A stretch of DNA of 64,000 bases from Spirochaetaceae bacterium (GCA_017622235.1 JAGARN010000002.1:62001-126000); one strand, 5' to 3'; positions 27,783 to 37,306 are shown, numbered from the stretch's first letter. Notes: generated by a model from the letters alone, not told the origin. Numbers and translations are program-made.

Positions 27783-30353
27783 TTATTTTTTTGTTCCAGT
27801 AAAAACTATTTTTTCTTGAAAAAGCCCCGTACCTGTTGTGATAGTTAATTGTTGTCCATCCCAATAGAAATTTCCTTTTAAAGAAGTTTTTTCAAATTCT
27901 TCCGGTATAAAACCAATACTTGAAAAATAATAAAATCGAGCATCAAGTTTTAATGGATTTTCCAAAGAAATTTCATTTACCATATCGTAAAGCGTTTGTG
28001 CAGAATCATCCAACTCTACAAGCAAAATAATAGAATCATTTTCTTCTAGCGTAATACAAAAACCTGGAAAAGAGGGAACATCCGGTAGTAAATATAAATT
28101 TGCTTTACTTTCATTTTCTAGCGATGTTATTCCAGAAATTTGTAATGGTATCCCGCCTTGGTTTATGTAATATTCTGCAAATGAATCTCTAAGTTTTTCT
28201 GGAACAGTTACTACAGGTTGTTTTAACAAAGAATTTTGCATCTGCTGATACGCATTTATTCTAACTTTCAGTAATTCCATCAAATGAGAATAAATCCAAG
28301 AGTTTACATCAGCTTGAGTTTGATAGGTTTTATCATTCGCTGTCATAATTTGATTTCCAAAACTTGTTATATTTTTTATCTTAGGAAAATTTACTTGATT
28401 TAGCAACGTTATTGTTGTAAATAAATCGGCTACACTGTAACCCCATCTGGAAAGCTGAGCTTTTTTTGCATAATTTTTATATATTTCAAGTTCTTTTTGT
28501 AGCATTTCATAATAAGCTAAATTTGAACGAACAGCTTGGTCTAATCGAATTCTTTCAGAAACAGTAAATTCTGTTCCAGGCTGCAATTTTAACGTTGAAG
28601 AATTATATTGCATTAAAGAAGGTGCCTCGTAGTAAAAAAGGCTTTTTGCAATGGTTTCTTCTGTTGAATCAGATAATTGCGTATTGTTAAGCAAAATTGT
28701 AAAAGATGTTTTTGCAATATAATTTTCTATATTTTTCTTTCCTGTAAGCTTTTCTAAATGAGTTGAAGTTAGTCTAAAATATCTATCGGTGACAGATGCC
28801 ATACTTGAAAAAAGAAGTTTGTTTTTATTTTCCAAAAGCTTTTTTAACACTTCAGTAAATTCAGGATATTTACTATCAAAAACATTTGGTTCATATTCAA
28901 AAGTTATAAACAAATTTTTTGCCGTTCCATCAAGACCTGGATTATTTCTAAACATATACGACCAAATTTCCACAGGATGAAGTGTTATTTGTTTCGTTTC
29001 GTCCTTATACGTCAAATAAAGCGTACATTGTCCTTCACTCATAGGAAAATCTGGAATATTACATATTATTTCTGGGTTTCGTTGTCCATCTTGCCACAAA
29101 GAACCGCTGTAGGAATATTCTTGTTTTTTCCCACTTAACGTCTTTTTTACCTCTTCTGGAATACCTTCGGCTGTAACTGGAAGAAGCATTTCTTCTTTCA
29201 AATCTAATTGAACTGGAACAAAAATCCAATCTTCTGGTTTTAATTCCATAATCTGTTTGGAATAGTAACCTGTTTGACCATTTGAATCTAAACCTGCTAC
29301 TCTAAGTTCTCTTGCTGCATTACCATGTCCGTTTTGTAAAATAGTTATAAACTTTGACAATCTAGCTTTACCTTGCAACGGAATTTCAGGCTGAAGTAAC
29401 CATGGTTCTGAAGGTAAACCCCAAGGTGAATAGTTTGAAAGATATTGTTCACCAGTATATTTTTGTGGCAACTTTTCATATGTGTAACGAAAAAACATAG
29501 GATCGCAACCAAGTGTGTCGAAATCAGCAAGTCTAGTATACATAACTCCTGCTTTATTTATAACAAACATGGTAGAAGCACTTGCACTCAAATTTTCTGC
29601 CACAAAAGCACCTCTTTCTGGACCTAAAATGCTACGGCTAAAATCCGCAGGCAAACCAGAATCTGTAAAACGTATACTCTGTCCATTTTCCGAAAGAAAA
29701 TACAATGTTTCTATCCCCATTGTTCCATAATGGTGGGGATTACCAAAAATATCTTCATGCCACAATACATCTTGTCGCCTTGCACCAGAAGCCCATGCTC
29801 GTTTGCCTGCTATCAACTGATTTTGTACAAGTTGTGTTTTTTGTGGCCAACCAAATGCCACAAGCCACTGAAAAGGTTTTCCTGGTCCCAAATCATTGGT
29901 AAACATTTGATACATTCCACCTTTGGAATCAAAAGCAAACAAAGAATCTGCATCTGCTGCAATTTCTACAATACTTTCAGGTTCAGAAAAATCTTTACCG
30001 TTTACAGCAAAGGGCAAACCTGTTCCATTTAACAGTTGCCATATTTTTTCGTTCTTACCAGAATTAAAATACTTTGCGTCTGGCATTGATTTATAATAAA
30101 TAAGTCCATCCACTAAACAAAACTGATAATCTCGACAAAAAGTTTGCGTTAGTGTTTTTATATAAATTTGTTCTGGTAAAAATCCATTAATGTTCATTGT
30201 TTCTTCCAAAGAAGTTAATTCTGTGGGAGTTTGATAATAAAAGTCTGCTAAAGATTCTGCTTCGGATGCAGGATTTACCGCACAGGCTGAACAAGACAAA
30301 AGACCTGTCATTACACACAAGGTAAAAAATAATGTCATAGATATTTTCTTCAT
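27783..30353 (-). CDS. Large predicted lipoprotein of unknown function
   Basis: The 856-residue protein begins with a lipoprotein signal (MKKISMTLFFTLCVMTGLLS, Cys21) and is otherwise predicted extracytoplasmic. The first half has beta-rich stretches with aromatic residues (VAFGWPQKTQL, ARRQDVLWHEDIFGNPHHYG). The middle has helical stretches, and the last 120 residues contain a strand pattern (ILLVELDDSAQTLYDM). I recognise no family. Together with the DUF4015, EEP and membrane genes it makes a block of exported unknowns. TATACT lies eleven bases before the ATG, so the leader is very short. Confidence 0.75.
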   Translation of the reverse strand: MKKISMTLFFTLCVMTGLLSCSACAVNPASEAESLADFYYQTPTELTSLEETMNINGFLPEQIYIKTLTQTFCRDYQFCLVDGLIYYKSMPDAKYFNSGKNEKIWQLLNGTGLPFAVNGKDFSEPESIVEIAADADSLFAFDSKGGMYQMFTNDLGPGKPFQWLVAFGWPQKTQLVQNQLIAGKRAWASGARRQDVLWHEDIFGNPHHYGTMGIETLYFLSENGQSIRFTDSGLPADFSRSILGPERGAFVAENLSASASTMFVINKAGVMYTRLADFDTLGCDPMFFRYTYEKLPQKYTGEQYLSNYSPWGLPSEPWLLQPEIPLQGKARLSKFITILQNGHGNAARELRVAGLDSNGQTGYYSKQIMELKPEDWIFVPVQLDLKEEMLLPVTAEGIPEEVKKTLSGKKQEYSYSGSLWQDGQRNPEIICNIPDFPMSEGQCTLYLTYKDETKQITLHPVEIWSYMFRNNPGLDGTAKNLFITFEYEPNVFDSKYPEFTEVLKKLLENKNKLLFSSMASVTDRYFRLTSTHLEKLTGKKNIENYIAKTSFTILLNNTQLSDSTEETIAKSLFYYEAPSLMQYNSSTLKLQPGTEFTVSERIRLDQAVRSNLAYYEMLQKELEIYKNYAKKAQLSRWGYSVADLFTTITLLNQVNFPKIKNITSFGNQIMTANDKTYQTQADVNSWIYSHLMELLKVRINAYQQMQNSLLKQPVVTVPEKLRDSFAEYYINQGGIPLQISGITSLENESKANLYLLPDVPSFPGFCITLEENDSIILLVELDDSAQTLYDMVNEISLENPLKLDARFYYFSSIGFIPEEFEKTSLKGNFYWDGQQLTITTGTGLFQEKIVFTGTKK

Positions 30354-30420
30354 ACAATGAATTTAGTATACGAAAATCTTGTGTGCAAATTGCTGTGTTC
30401 CCACAGATTAATTTTTTTTG

Positions 30421-30426
30421 TATAAT
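30421..30426 (+). promoter_or_regulatory. -10 box of hisH; predicted leaderless start
   Basis: A consensus TATAAT at 30421-30426 is followed by six bases (AATCAC) and the ATG at 30433. The expected transcription start falls on the start codon. Confidence 0.6.
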
Positions 30427-30432
30427 AATCAC

Positions 30433-31077
30433 ATGGTAGGAATAATAGATTACAATGCAGGAAATATTCCCAGTGTTGCTCGTGCTTTAGACGCAATTAA
30501 ATGTCCTTATAAAATTTCTAAATCTCCGGAAGAATTAAAAAATGCTGAACGTCTTATTTTTCCTGGTGTTGGAGACGCAAAATATGCCATGGAACAACTA
30601 AAAATTTCTGGTTTTCAGCAGTTTTTAAAAGACAGTCTTCAAGCTAAAATTCCTATCCTTGGAATTTGTTTAGGTTCACAAATAATATTTGATTTTTCAG
30701 AAGAAGGTGATATTCCTTGCCTTGGTCTTTTGCCAGGAACAATACGTCACTTTTCAAAAATACAACAAAATTTTTCCCTAAAAGTTCCTCATATGGGATG
30801 GAATAATCTTACTCTATCAACTACCGAAAAAGAAAATCCTTGCGGTCTTTTTGAAAAAATTCCTGAACAATCTTCTTTTTATTTTGTACATTCATATGTA
30901 ATTCAACCAGAAAACCAAGATGTTATTAGAGCTACAGCAAGCTATGGAATTCAAGTTCCCGCTGTAATATGTAGCGGAAATCTTTACGCTGTTCAGTTTC
31001 ATCCTGAAAAATCTGGTGAACCAGGACTCCAACTGCTTAGAAATTTTACTAGCAAAAATCTTGGCGGAGGAAATTAA
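30433..31077 (+). CDS. hisH: Imidazole glycerol phosphate synthase, glutaminase subunit
   Basis: HisH releases ammonia from glutamine and passes it to HisF, making imidazole glycerol phosphate and AICAR in histidine synthesis. The 214-residue product has the class I amidotransferase triad: nucleophile in [10 protein letters not shown], and His/Glu in [12 protein letters not shown] chose ATG at 30433 ([11 protein letters not shown]); the frame is open five codons upstream, but those codons contain the promoter -10. hisF begins at the last base of the hisH stop. No other his gene is in the window. Confidence 0.94.
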   Translation: MVGIIDYNAGNIPSVARALDAIKCPYKISKSPEELKNAERLIFPGVGDAKYAMEQLKISGFQQFLKDSLQAKIPILGICLGSQIIFDFSEEGDIPCLGLLPGTIRHFSKIQQNFSLKVPHMGWNNLTLSTTEKENPCGLFEKIPEQSSFYFVHSYVIQPENQDVIRATASYGIQVPAVICSGNLYAVQFHPEKSGEPGLQLLRNFTSKNLGGGN

Positions 31078-31838
31078 TGTTAAAAAAAAGAATAATCATT
31101 TGTTTGGATGTAAAAGATGGTCGAACAACCAAAGGTGTTAAATTTAAAGATAATGTTGATATTGGCGACCCAGTAGAAATGGCCGCCGAATATTATCGTC
31201 AAGGCGTTGATGAACTTGTGTTTTACGACATTATGGCTTCTGCTAGAGGTCGTGGACCTATTCTTGATTTAATCTCTAAAGTAGCATCTCAAGTTTTTAT
31301 TCCGTTTTGTGTAGGTGGTGGTATAGGAACATTAGATGACATTCGCTCCACAATTCTTGCTGGTGCAGAAAAAATCAGTCTAAACTCACAAGCTGTAAAA
31401 AATCCAGAGCTAATCAGCCAAGGTGCTAGAGTTTTTGGAAACCAATGTATCGTTCTCGGAATGGACGCTGCTAAAGATATATCCATGCCAAGTGGTTATA
31501 GAGTTTATATAAACGGTGGTCGAACAGCCACAGAATTAGATGCATTGGAATGGGCAAAGCGTGCTGTAGATCTTGGTGCTGGTGAAATTGTACTTAACTC
31601 TATAGATGCAGACGGTACAAAAACTGGCTACGAAATAAATCTTACTAAAATGATAAGTCAATCGGTTCCAGTACCTGTTATTGCTAGCGGTGGTGGAGGT
31701 ATTCCCCAACATTTAACACAAGTACTTACCGAAGGCAAAGCCGACGCAGCTCTTATTGCGTCAATGGTTCATTCAGGAAATTATACTGTTGCTCAAATAA
31801 AAACCCAACTGTCAGCAGAAGGCGTTCCTGTACGTTAA
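31077..31838 (+). CDS. hisF: Imidazole glycerol phosphate synthase, cyclase subunit
   Basis: The 253-residue TIM barrel has the catalytic aspartates in [17 protein letters not shown] (Asp11) and LGMDAA (near Asp130), and phosphate loops VGGGIG and IASGGGGI. It overlaps hisH by one base (TAATG), so the two subunits are co-translated. Amide-forming HisH/HisF-like pairs also occur in surface-sugar loci, but conserved features here fit the true histidine enzyme. It shares its final TTAA with the convergent queD. Confidence 0.93.
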   Translation: MLKKRIIICLDVKDGRTTKGVKFKDNVDIGDPVEMAAEYYRQGVDELVFYDIMASARGRGPILDLISKVASQVFIPFCVGGGIGTLDDIRSTILAGAEKISLNSQAVKNPELISQGARVFGNQCIVLGMDAAKDISMPSGYRVYINGGRTATELDALEWAKRAVDLGAGEIVLNSIDADGTKTGYEINLTKMISQSVPVPVIASGGGGIPQHLTQVLTEGKADAALIASMVHSGNYTVAQIKTQLSAEGVPVR

Positions 31839-32224
31839 AAATCTATGCTATATCTAGCACGGCTTGTTTCCGTTTCAAAAACATCTACTGCAAATAACTG
31901 AGCTTCTGTATTTTGTAGGGTTGCTTCAATCTGGTCAAATATCCATTTGGCTATTCGTTCTGCACTAGGATTTTGAAAAAAAACATCGTTACCCTTCGAA
32001 TCTTTTAAATCATTAAGGTTACTGTGGTCAAGTTTAGCACAAACTGAGCGTAAAGTTTCTTTTAAAATCCCAAAATCTACCAACATTCCACCTTCGTCCA
32101 ATCGATTTCCCTTAACATGAGCATACACCTTATAATTATGACCATGCAAAGATTCACACTTGCCGTGATAGTTTTTTAGAAAATGTGCTGCTGCAAAACT
32201 TGCCTCTACTCTTACCTGAAACAT
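31835..32224 (-). CDS. queD: 6-carboxy-5,6,7,8-tetrahydropterin synthase (QueD/PTPS family)
   Basis: QueD converts dihydroneopterin triphosphate to 6-carboxytetrahydropterin on the way to queuosine. The 129-residue protein has the zinc histidines (FAAAHFL and HGHNYKV), the catalytic cysteine in [25 protein letters not shown] and the terminal [11 protein letters not shown]. No other queuosine gene is here. It has its own promoter (TTGCAA-N17-TATACT) ending six bases before the ATG, and its stop overlaps that of hisF. Confidence 0.92.
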   Translation of the reverse strand: MFQVRVEASFAAAHFLKNYHGKCESLHGHNYKVYAHVKGNRLDEGGMLVDFGILKETLRSVCAKLDHSNLNDLKDSKGNDVFFQNPSAERIAKWIFDQIEATLQNTEAQLFAVDVFETETSRARYSIDF

Positions 32225-32230
32225 TTTTTA

Positions 32231-32259
32231 AGTATAGTACCATCCTTACCAAGTTGCAA
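32231..32259 (-). promoter_or_regulatory. Promoter of queD; predicted leaderless
   Basis: Leftward TTGCAA (32254-32259), 17-base spacer, TATACT (32231-32236), then TAAAAA and ATG at 32224. There is no Shine-Dalgarno. Confidence 0.65.
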
Positions 32260-32320
32260 TAGCAACATTTTTGTTCTATGAGTTGCCTATTTTTGTCTTT
32301 GACACAGTTTTGCCGTCGAC

Positions 32321-32348
32321 TTGACAAACTTAAATACCGTAGTACAAT
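32321..32348 (+). promoter_or_regulatory. Promoter of ctpA; predicted leaderless
   Basis: A consensus TTGACA (32321-32326), 16-base spacer and TACAAT (32343-32348) lie seven bases before the ATG at 32356. AAAGGG lies within that gap, but too close to the ATG to be a normal ribosome binding site. Confidence 0.65.
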
Positions 32349-32355
32349 AAAGGGT

Positions 32356-33867
32356 ATGGTAGTTTCAACAAAAAATGGTAAAAAAACTTGGGCTGGAGCT
32401 GTTTTAATTGCAGTTTTAGTGTTCTTTTTAATTTTTCTGCCAAATGTAAGTGCTTTTTCTCAAACAGCACCCAATACTTCTAACAAAAAAACCGATGATT
32501 ATAGCACAGAACGTCGTCTGTACATAGAACTTCTTGGTAGCATATTTGATTATGTTCAGCGTAGTTATGTTGAAGAAGTTGACCCTGCTCTTCTTTACGA
32601 AGGTGCTATGAAAGGACTCATGGAAGCTTTTGGGGATCCTTACACTTCATACATGGATAGTGCTCAGGTAAGAAGTCTTTCTGATACAACAGTTGGCAAT
32701 TTTGGAGGAGTTGGGCTTTCAATATCCAAAGCTGTTGAGTCCACTCCCGAAAATCCTGCTTATGTAGAAGTTGCTTCTCCGATAGATGGAACACCTGGTC
32801 ATAAAGCAGGTATTCAAGCCGGAGACTTAATAATTTCCATTGATGGAACCTCTACAGCAGATATAACTATGGATGATGTTCTTTCCATACTGCGTGGTGA
32901 AATAGGTACTACCGTAGATTTAGTAATCCGAAGGGGTAAAAACTTAGAATTCCCTGTAACTTTAACTCGTGCTCTTATAGAAGTTCCTACTGTAAAGTAC
33001 GAAATGATAGATGATATTGGTTATTTGCGTATTATTGAATTTACACCTCAGACTCCGACTAGAGTACAAGAAGCTATTAATTTTTTCAAAAAATCTAATT
33101 TTATTGGTTTAATTATTGATTTACGCAGTAATCCAGGTGGACTAATTTCTAGTGTTGTAGAAGTTGCAGATAAATTTATTGATTCAGGTCCTATTGTTTC
33201 CACAAAAAGTCGGTTGTCTTACGAAAATACAGTATTTATGGCATCACCGAAAAAAACAACTATGCCTAAAAATATTCCCATCGTTGTACTTGTTGATCAG
33301 GGTTCTGCAAGTGCATCAGAGATTCTCGCAGGAGCATTAAAAGATAATCACTTAGCTTATCTTGTTGGAGATCGTACTTTTGGCAAAGGTTCTGTTCAAG
33401 AACCTATTTACTTAAAAACTGGTGACGGTTTTAAGCTTACTATTGCTAGATATTATACACCAAGCGATACAAATATAGATAAAATAGGTATTCCTCCTGA
33501 CCTTGAAGTTTTATTTCCTGAATTTTCAGAAGAGGAAGAACAAGCTTACATGGATTTAATTGAAGCCGAAGCAATAAAAAACCGTATAGAAAAAAACCCA
33601 AATATGACAGAAGCTGAAATTTCTGCTTTTGCAAAAGAATTAGCTAAAATATACCCTATGGAACAAAGAGTTTTGCGACGGTTAATTCGTTTAGAAAGAG
33701 ATAAAACCAAAGAATCTGCTCTTTATGATCTTGATTATGACCTTCAGTTACAAGCTGCAATAGACGTTATAAAAAATAAAGATTTTAATCAACTAATTGC
33801 TAATGCAAAAACGTTAAAAGAGTTGCAACAAGAAGCAGAAGTTAAAGCTGCACAAACAGAAGATTAA
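32356..33867 (+). CDS. ctpA: S41-family C-terminal processing protease
   Basis: This 503-residue exported protease has an N-terminal membrane anchor (AGAVLIAVLVFFLIFLPNVSAFS), then a tail-specific-protease helical region, a PDZ domain (GLSISKAVEST to LVIRRGKN) and the catalytic domain. The nucleophile is in VDQGSASASEILAGAL and the general-base lysine in FGKGSVQEP. Such enzymes trim C-termini of periplasmic or envelope proteins. I chose ATG at 32356 because the open frame above it holds the promoter. rsmE follows after one base. Confidence 0.93.
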   Translation: MVVSTKNGKKTWAGAVLIAVLVFFLIFLPNVSAFSQTAPNTSNKKTDDYSTERRLYIELLGSIFDYVQRSYVEEVDPALLYEGAMKGLMEAFGDPYTSYMDSAQVRSLSDTTVGNFGGVGLSISKAVESTPENPAYVEVASPIDGTPGHKAGIQAGDLIISIDGTSTADITMDDVLSILRGEIGTTVDLVIRRGKNLEFPVTLTRALIEVPTVKYEMIDDIGYLRIIEFTPQTPTRVQEAINFFKKSNFIGLIIDLRSNPGGLISSVVEVADKFIDSGPIVSTKSRLSYENTVFMASPKKTTMPKNIPIVVLVDQGSASASEILAGALKDNHLAYLVGDRTFGKGSVQEPIYLKTGDGFKLTIARYYTPSDTNIDKIGIPPDLEVLFPEFSEEEEQAYMDLIEAEAIKNRIEKNPNMTEAEISAFAKELAKIYPMEQRVLRRLIRLERDKTKESALYDLDYDLQLQAAIDVIKNKDFNQLIANAKTLKELQQEAEVKAAQTED

Positions 33868-33868
33868 T

Positions 33869-34681
33869 ATGCGGCAATTTATCTCTTCTGTAGAACCTGA
33901 TGCAAAAGGTTGTATTGTAATAAAAGGAAAAGAATTTCACTATTTACGCCAAGTTTTAAGGTTAGAAAAAGGTCAAGTTCTTGATGTAAGATTACCTTCT
34001 GGGAATTTGGTTACCATGTCTGTTTCAAATACGAATGCTACACAAATGACACTACAATATTGTGCGGAAAACCTTTTAATTGACAATATAGAAAATGGTG
34101 TTTCTGCAACTACATTGGACAAAAAAAATTTTTTACCAATATGGTTATTTCAATTTATACCAAAACCCCAAAAAATGGATATTATTGTTAGACAAGCAAC
34201 CGAAGTTGGCGTTTCTGTTATTTTACCCATTATCGGAAACCGTTCTCAAAAAACAGACTGTGTAAACCGCATGGAACGTTGGAATCGTATAATTAAAGAA
34301 GCTCGTCAGCAAAGCGGTTCTCCCATATCAACAGAAATAATAGAACCTTGCACTTTAACAAAAGCCATTGATTTGTGGCAAAGTCACAAAACAGAACCAG
34401 CTTGCCAAATTGTTTTTTACGAAGAAGAAGAAGGTTGTAAACCATTACATTATTGTGTTGCAAAAAAACAGGATAATTATATCTGTGCAGCTGTTGTTGT
34501 AGGTTGCGAAGGAGGAATTTCTCCTAAAGAAATTGAACAATTAAGCCTAGCAGGTTTTTTGCCGATACATTTTAAAACTAATATTCTACGTGTAGAAACA
34601 GCAGCGTTGTATGGTTTGGCAGCGCTACAAACAACATTAACGGAGCAAAATACATGGCTATTGAACGAATTCACTTGTTAA
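33869..34681 (+). CDS. rsmE: 16S rRNA m3U1498 methyltransferase
   Basis: RsmE methylates N3 of U1498 in 16S rRNA using SAM. The 270-residue protein has the N-terminal PUA-like start (RQFISSVEP, FHYLRQVLRLEKGQ) and the SPOUT knot: IPKPQKMDIIVRQATEVGV, EARQQSGSP, VGCEGGISPKEIE and the final LRVETAALYGLAAL. It begins two bases after the ctpA stop and overlaps the glycosyltransferase by 28 bases, so ctpA-rsmE and the glycosyltransferase are probably one transcript. Confidence 0.93.
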   Translation: MRQFISSVEPDAKGCIVIKGKEFHYLRQVLRLEKGQVLDVRLPSGNLVTMSVSNTNATQMTLQYCAENLLIDNIENGVSATTLDKKNFLPIWLFQFIPKPQKMDIIVRQATEVGVSVILPIIGNRSQKTDCVNRMERWNRIIKEARQQSGSPISTEIIEPCTLTKAIDLWQSHKTEPACQIVFYEEEEGCKPLHYCVAKKQDNYICAAVVVGCEGGISPKEIEQLSLAGFLPIHFKTNILRVETAALYGLAALQTTLTEQNTWLLNEFTC

Positions 34682-35394
34682 AAGTTCCTGTGGATATTCT
34701 TCCTCCAGAACGAATGGAAGAAGAAATCCTGAATTTGCTTCAAAAGGCAGGTACTAAACAAATCATCCTTTTATCAGTTTGGGATTTGCTTAAAGCTAGA
34801 CGCAACGATAAATTTGGGGAATGTGTTCGCAACGCAGACTTAGTATTACCTATATCAAAAAGTATTATACGTGGTGCTTCTTTTCTAAAATTACCTGTTC
34901 CAATAAGATACAATCCTTTTTCTTCAATAATTTCATTGCTTTCTATTCTTGAAAGCCACTATAAATCGTTATATCTTTTTGGTGGACATAAAAAAACTCT
35001 TGTTCAAGCTGAACGTAATGTTCATGCAACTTTTCCGAATATTAAAATAATTGGTAGATACGTAGGGTATTATCCAAAAAATGTGGAAACAGATATTATT
35101 TCTGCAATTTACAAAGCTTCTCCTTCTTTAGTTTTAGTTGGAGACGGTGTTCCAGAAAAAAATGCATGGGTTTTTCAACGAAGAAACAGATTTTCTTCTA
35201 GCACATTTATTTATAATGGAGATATCCTAAATATTTTTTCAAAACGAAAAAAAAGAATCCCAGAAAAAACTTTTGACAAAGGTTTAGAAATTTGGTCAGA
35301 AATTTTTCATAATCCATTAAAGATATTTCTTTTTTTGCCGTTTATGAGATATAAGTTTTTGTTGTTATGGGCAAAAATTAAAAATAATTCATAG
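34654..35394 (+). CDS. WecG/TagA/CpsF-family glycosyltransferase
   Basis: The 246-residue protein matches the GT26 family, which adds N-acetylmannosamine-type sugars to polyprenyl-linked intermediates of surface polymers. Seen are VPVDILPPERMEEEI, the NADLVLPISKSI segment (here without the usual PDG), LYLFGGHKKTLVQAERN, and LVLVGDGVPEKNAWVFQRRNRF near the normal G.PKQE site. The donor and acceptor are unknown. The gene overlaps rsmE by 28 bases. rmlA-rmlC are 20 kb away, so no compact glycan cluster is visible. Confidence 0.83.
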   Translation: MAIERIHLLKVPVDILPPERMEEEILNLLQKAGTKQIILLSVWDLLKARRNDKFGECVRNADLVLPISKSIIRGASFLKLPVPIRYNPFSSIISLLSILESHYKSLYLFGGHKKTLVQAERNVHATFPNIKIIGRYVGYYPKNVETDIISAIYKASPSLVLVGDGVPEKNAWVFQRRNRFSSSTFIYNGDILNIFSKRKKRIPEKTFDKGLEIWSEIFHNPLKIFLFLPFMRYKFLLLWAKIKNNS

Positions 35395-35433
35395 CCATAA
35401 AAGATTTTTCATCTTAAGGATAAGCTTCGTTAT

Positions 35434-36561
35434 TTGAACTCAAAGTTATTTCTTTACAGTCTTGATCCTAAACTAAGAAAGCATTGCCGACAATATAGTT
35501 TCTTGGCAGAAATATTTTTTTTTAGTGATTATGAACTTCTCTGCGATAATTTAATTTCAAAACAACCTAATCTTTTATTATTAGATCAAAAACAACTTTT
35601 TCGTGTTGGTCCTACACGTATACATCACTTAAAAAAAATAGCAAAATCTACAACAATTAGATTAGTTTCCTTTAAAGATTATAGTTCCATTATTACTTTT
35701 TATAAAGAAGCTGATTTACAAAGTCCTATTTTACTTCCTGACCATCAACATATTCTTCAGAATTTAATCATTAATACTTTTGCAAAAGAACCAGAAGAAG
35801 TTTTTTTTGAAAATTTACAAGAAAAAATAGATATACCTGAGCTAAAAAATGTACTCGGAAGCACAAAAAAAATTAATCAAATAAAAAAAATTTTATATAA
35901 TGTAGCTCCAACAAATCATCCTGTTCTATTACTTGGGGAAAGTGGAACAGGAAAAAGCCATTTAGCAAAAATTATTCACATTTTATCAAAACGTAACTCA
36001 AAAAAATTTTTTTCTGTAAACATGACAACCATTCCAGAATCTCTTGCAGAAGCAGAGCTTTTTGGTACAGAAGTTGGAGCTTATACAAATGCAGTTTCTC
36101 GCAAAGGATTTTTTTCTTGTGCAGAAGAAGGAACATTATTTTTAGACGAAATTGGTGATTTACCTATCAACATTCAACCTAAATTATTACAAGTTTTAGA
36201 AAATAACAAATATTGTAGAATAGGTTCATCTAAGGAATATAACTGCAATGTAAGATTTGTTTTTGCTACAAATAAAAACTTAAAGCAAAGAATTGAAGAA
36301 AAATTTTTTAGAGAAGATTTATATTATAGAATCTCTACTTTTCCTATAGAAATTCCTCCTCTCAGAGAACATAAAGATGATATTCCTTTTTTGGTTGAAT
36401 CTTTTTTACAGCCTTATAATAAAAAACTTATGGATTGTGGTTTACAAAAATTATTACAATATCATTGGCCAGGTAACATACGAGAACTTAAAAATTGTCT
36501 TGTAAGAGCCTGTATTACAGCTGGTGATTCAGATATAAAAGCTAAGCATATTTCCTTTTAA
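35434..36561 (+). CDS. Sigma-54-type AAA+ protein without DNA-binding domain and with an altered GAFTGA loop
   Basis: The 375-residue protein has an N-terminal domain that looks like a worn response-regulator receiver (residues 1-115), then a sigma-54-activator AAA+ domain: LLLGESGTGKSHLA (Walker A), TLFLDEIGDLP (Walker B), ATNKNLKQ and a REDLYYRIS arginine-finger segment. The sigma-54 contact loop is GAYTNA instead of GAFTGA. The chain ends at HWPGNIRELKN plus 20 residues, with no C-terminal HTH. Start is TTG, with AAGGA 13 bases away; no later start would keep the domain. Sigma-54 activation is therefore doubtful. Confidence 0.85.
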   Translation: MNSKLFLYSLDPKLRKHCRQYSFLAEIFFFSDYELLCDNLISKQPNLLLLDQKQLFRVGPTRIHHLKKIAKSTTIRLVSFKDYSSIITFYKEADLQSPILLPDHQHILQNLIINTFAKEPEEVFFENLQEKIDIPELKNVLGSTKKINQIKKILYNVAPTNHPVLLLGESGTGKSHLAKIIHILSKRNSKKFFSVNMTTIPESLAEAELFGTEVGAYTNAVSRKGFFSCAEEGTLFLDEIGDLPINIQPKLLQVLENNKYCRIGSSKEYNCNVRFVFATNKNLKQRIEEKFFREDLYYRISTFPIEIPPLREHKDDIPFLVESFLQPYNKKLMDCGLQKLLQYHWPGNIRELKNCLVRACITAGDSDIKAKHISF

Positions 36562-37274
36562 TTTTTTTTGTTTTTTAGTGATAAACCTGCTGCTTTATCA
36601 AATATTTTTTCTAAATATTTACATTCCCCCTCAGAAAGAGCCGCCCTTGATAATATTGAACGCCAAAATCTTTCCATCTCTGGTCTTCCAGTTAAACTAA
36701 AAAAACCTATTTTTTTCAAATTATCTGTTATATTTTCAACAGTAATATCTAATCTTTTTAAAGGTACAGCTACAGATCCTGGTGAACGCTGATGGGCAGC
36801 TCTGTATAGCGTATAAGATATTATTTGTACCGCATGAGATAAATTTAATGAACCAAAGTTTTTATCTGTAGGAATTGTTACACCCATAGTACACTCATCT
36901 AGTTCTTCATCTGTTAAACCTGTTCTTTCATTACCAAAAACAATAGCAACTTTTTCTAAAGAAATAGCAAATTTTGCAAACTCTTCTGGTAAAAGCAATT
37001 TATTTTTGCGTTTTTTTCCAAATCTTCTTGTGGTACCAGCAACCAATGAACAATCAGATGTTGCTTCTGTTATAGAATTATAAAATTTTGCCTCTTCCCA
37101 TATTGTAGCAGCATGTATAGCTAAAATTCTTACTTTTTCATCACTATAATCCTGAGGTTTTCCAACAATACGTAAATTTTTTAATCCACTGTTTGCCATA
37201 GCACGACAAACTGCTCCTACATTGCGACTTTCTTCTGGTCGGCAAAGAACTACACAAATTTTTGATAAAGGCAT
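36558..37274 (-). CDS. TrmJ-like SpoU-family tRNA/rRNA 2'-O-methyltransferase
   Basis: The 238-residue protein starts ICVVLCRPEESRNVGAVCRAMANSGLKNLRIV, as TrmJ/LasT proteins do, and carries the SPOUT knot motifs VAIVFGNERTGLTDEEL and IPTDKNFGSLNLSHAVQIISY. TrmJ methylates the ribose at position 32 of tRNAs, but related proteins act on rRNA, so the target is inferred. It shares a four-base TTAA with the preceding convergent AAA+ gene. TATAGT lies five bases before the ATG, and only 44 bases separate it from the divergent SDR gene. Confidence 0.88.
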   Translation of the reverse strand: MPLSKICVVLCRPEESRNVGAVCRAMANSGLKNLRIVGKPQDYSDEKVRILAIHAATIWEEAKFYNSITEATSDCSLVAGTTRRFGKKRKNKLLLPEEFAKFAISLEKVAIVFGNERTGLTDEELDECTMGVTIPTDKNFGSLNLSHAVQIISYTLYRAAHQRSPGSVAVPLKRLDITVENITDNLKKIGFFSLTGRPEMERFWRSILSRAALSEGECKYLEKIFDKAAGLSLKNKKN

Positions 37275-37306
37275 ACTTTACTATACTTTTTTTTCAAACT
37301 TTACGC

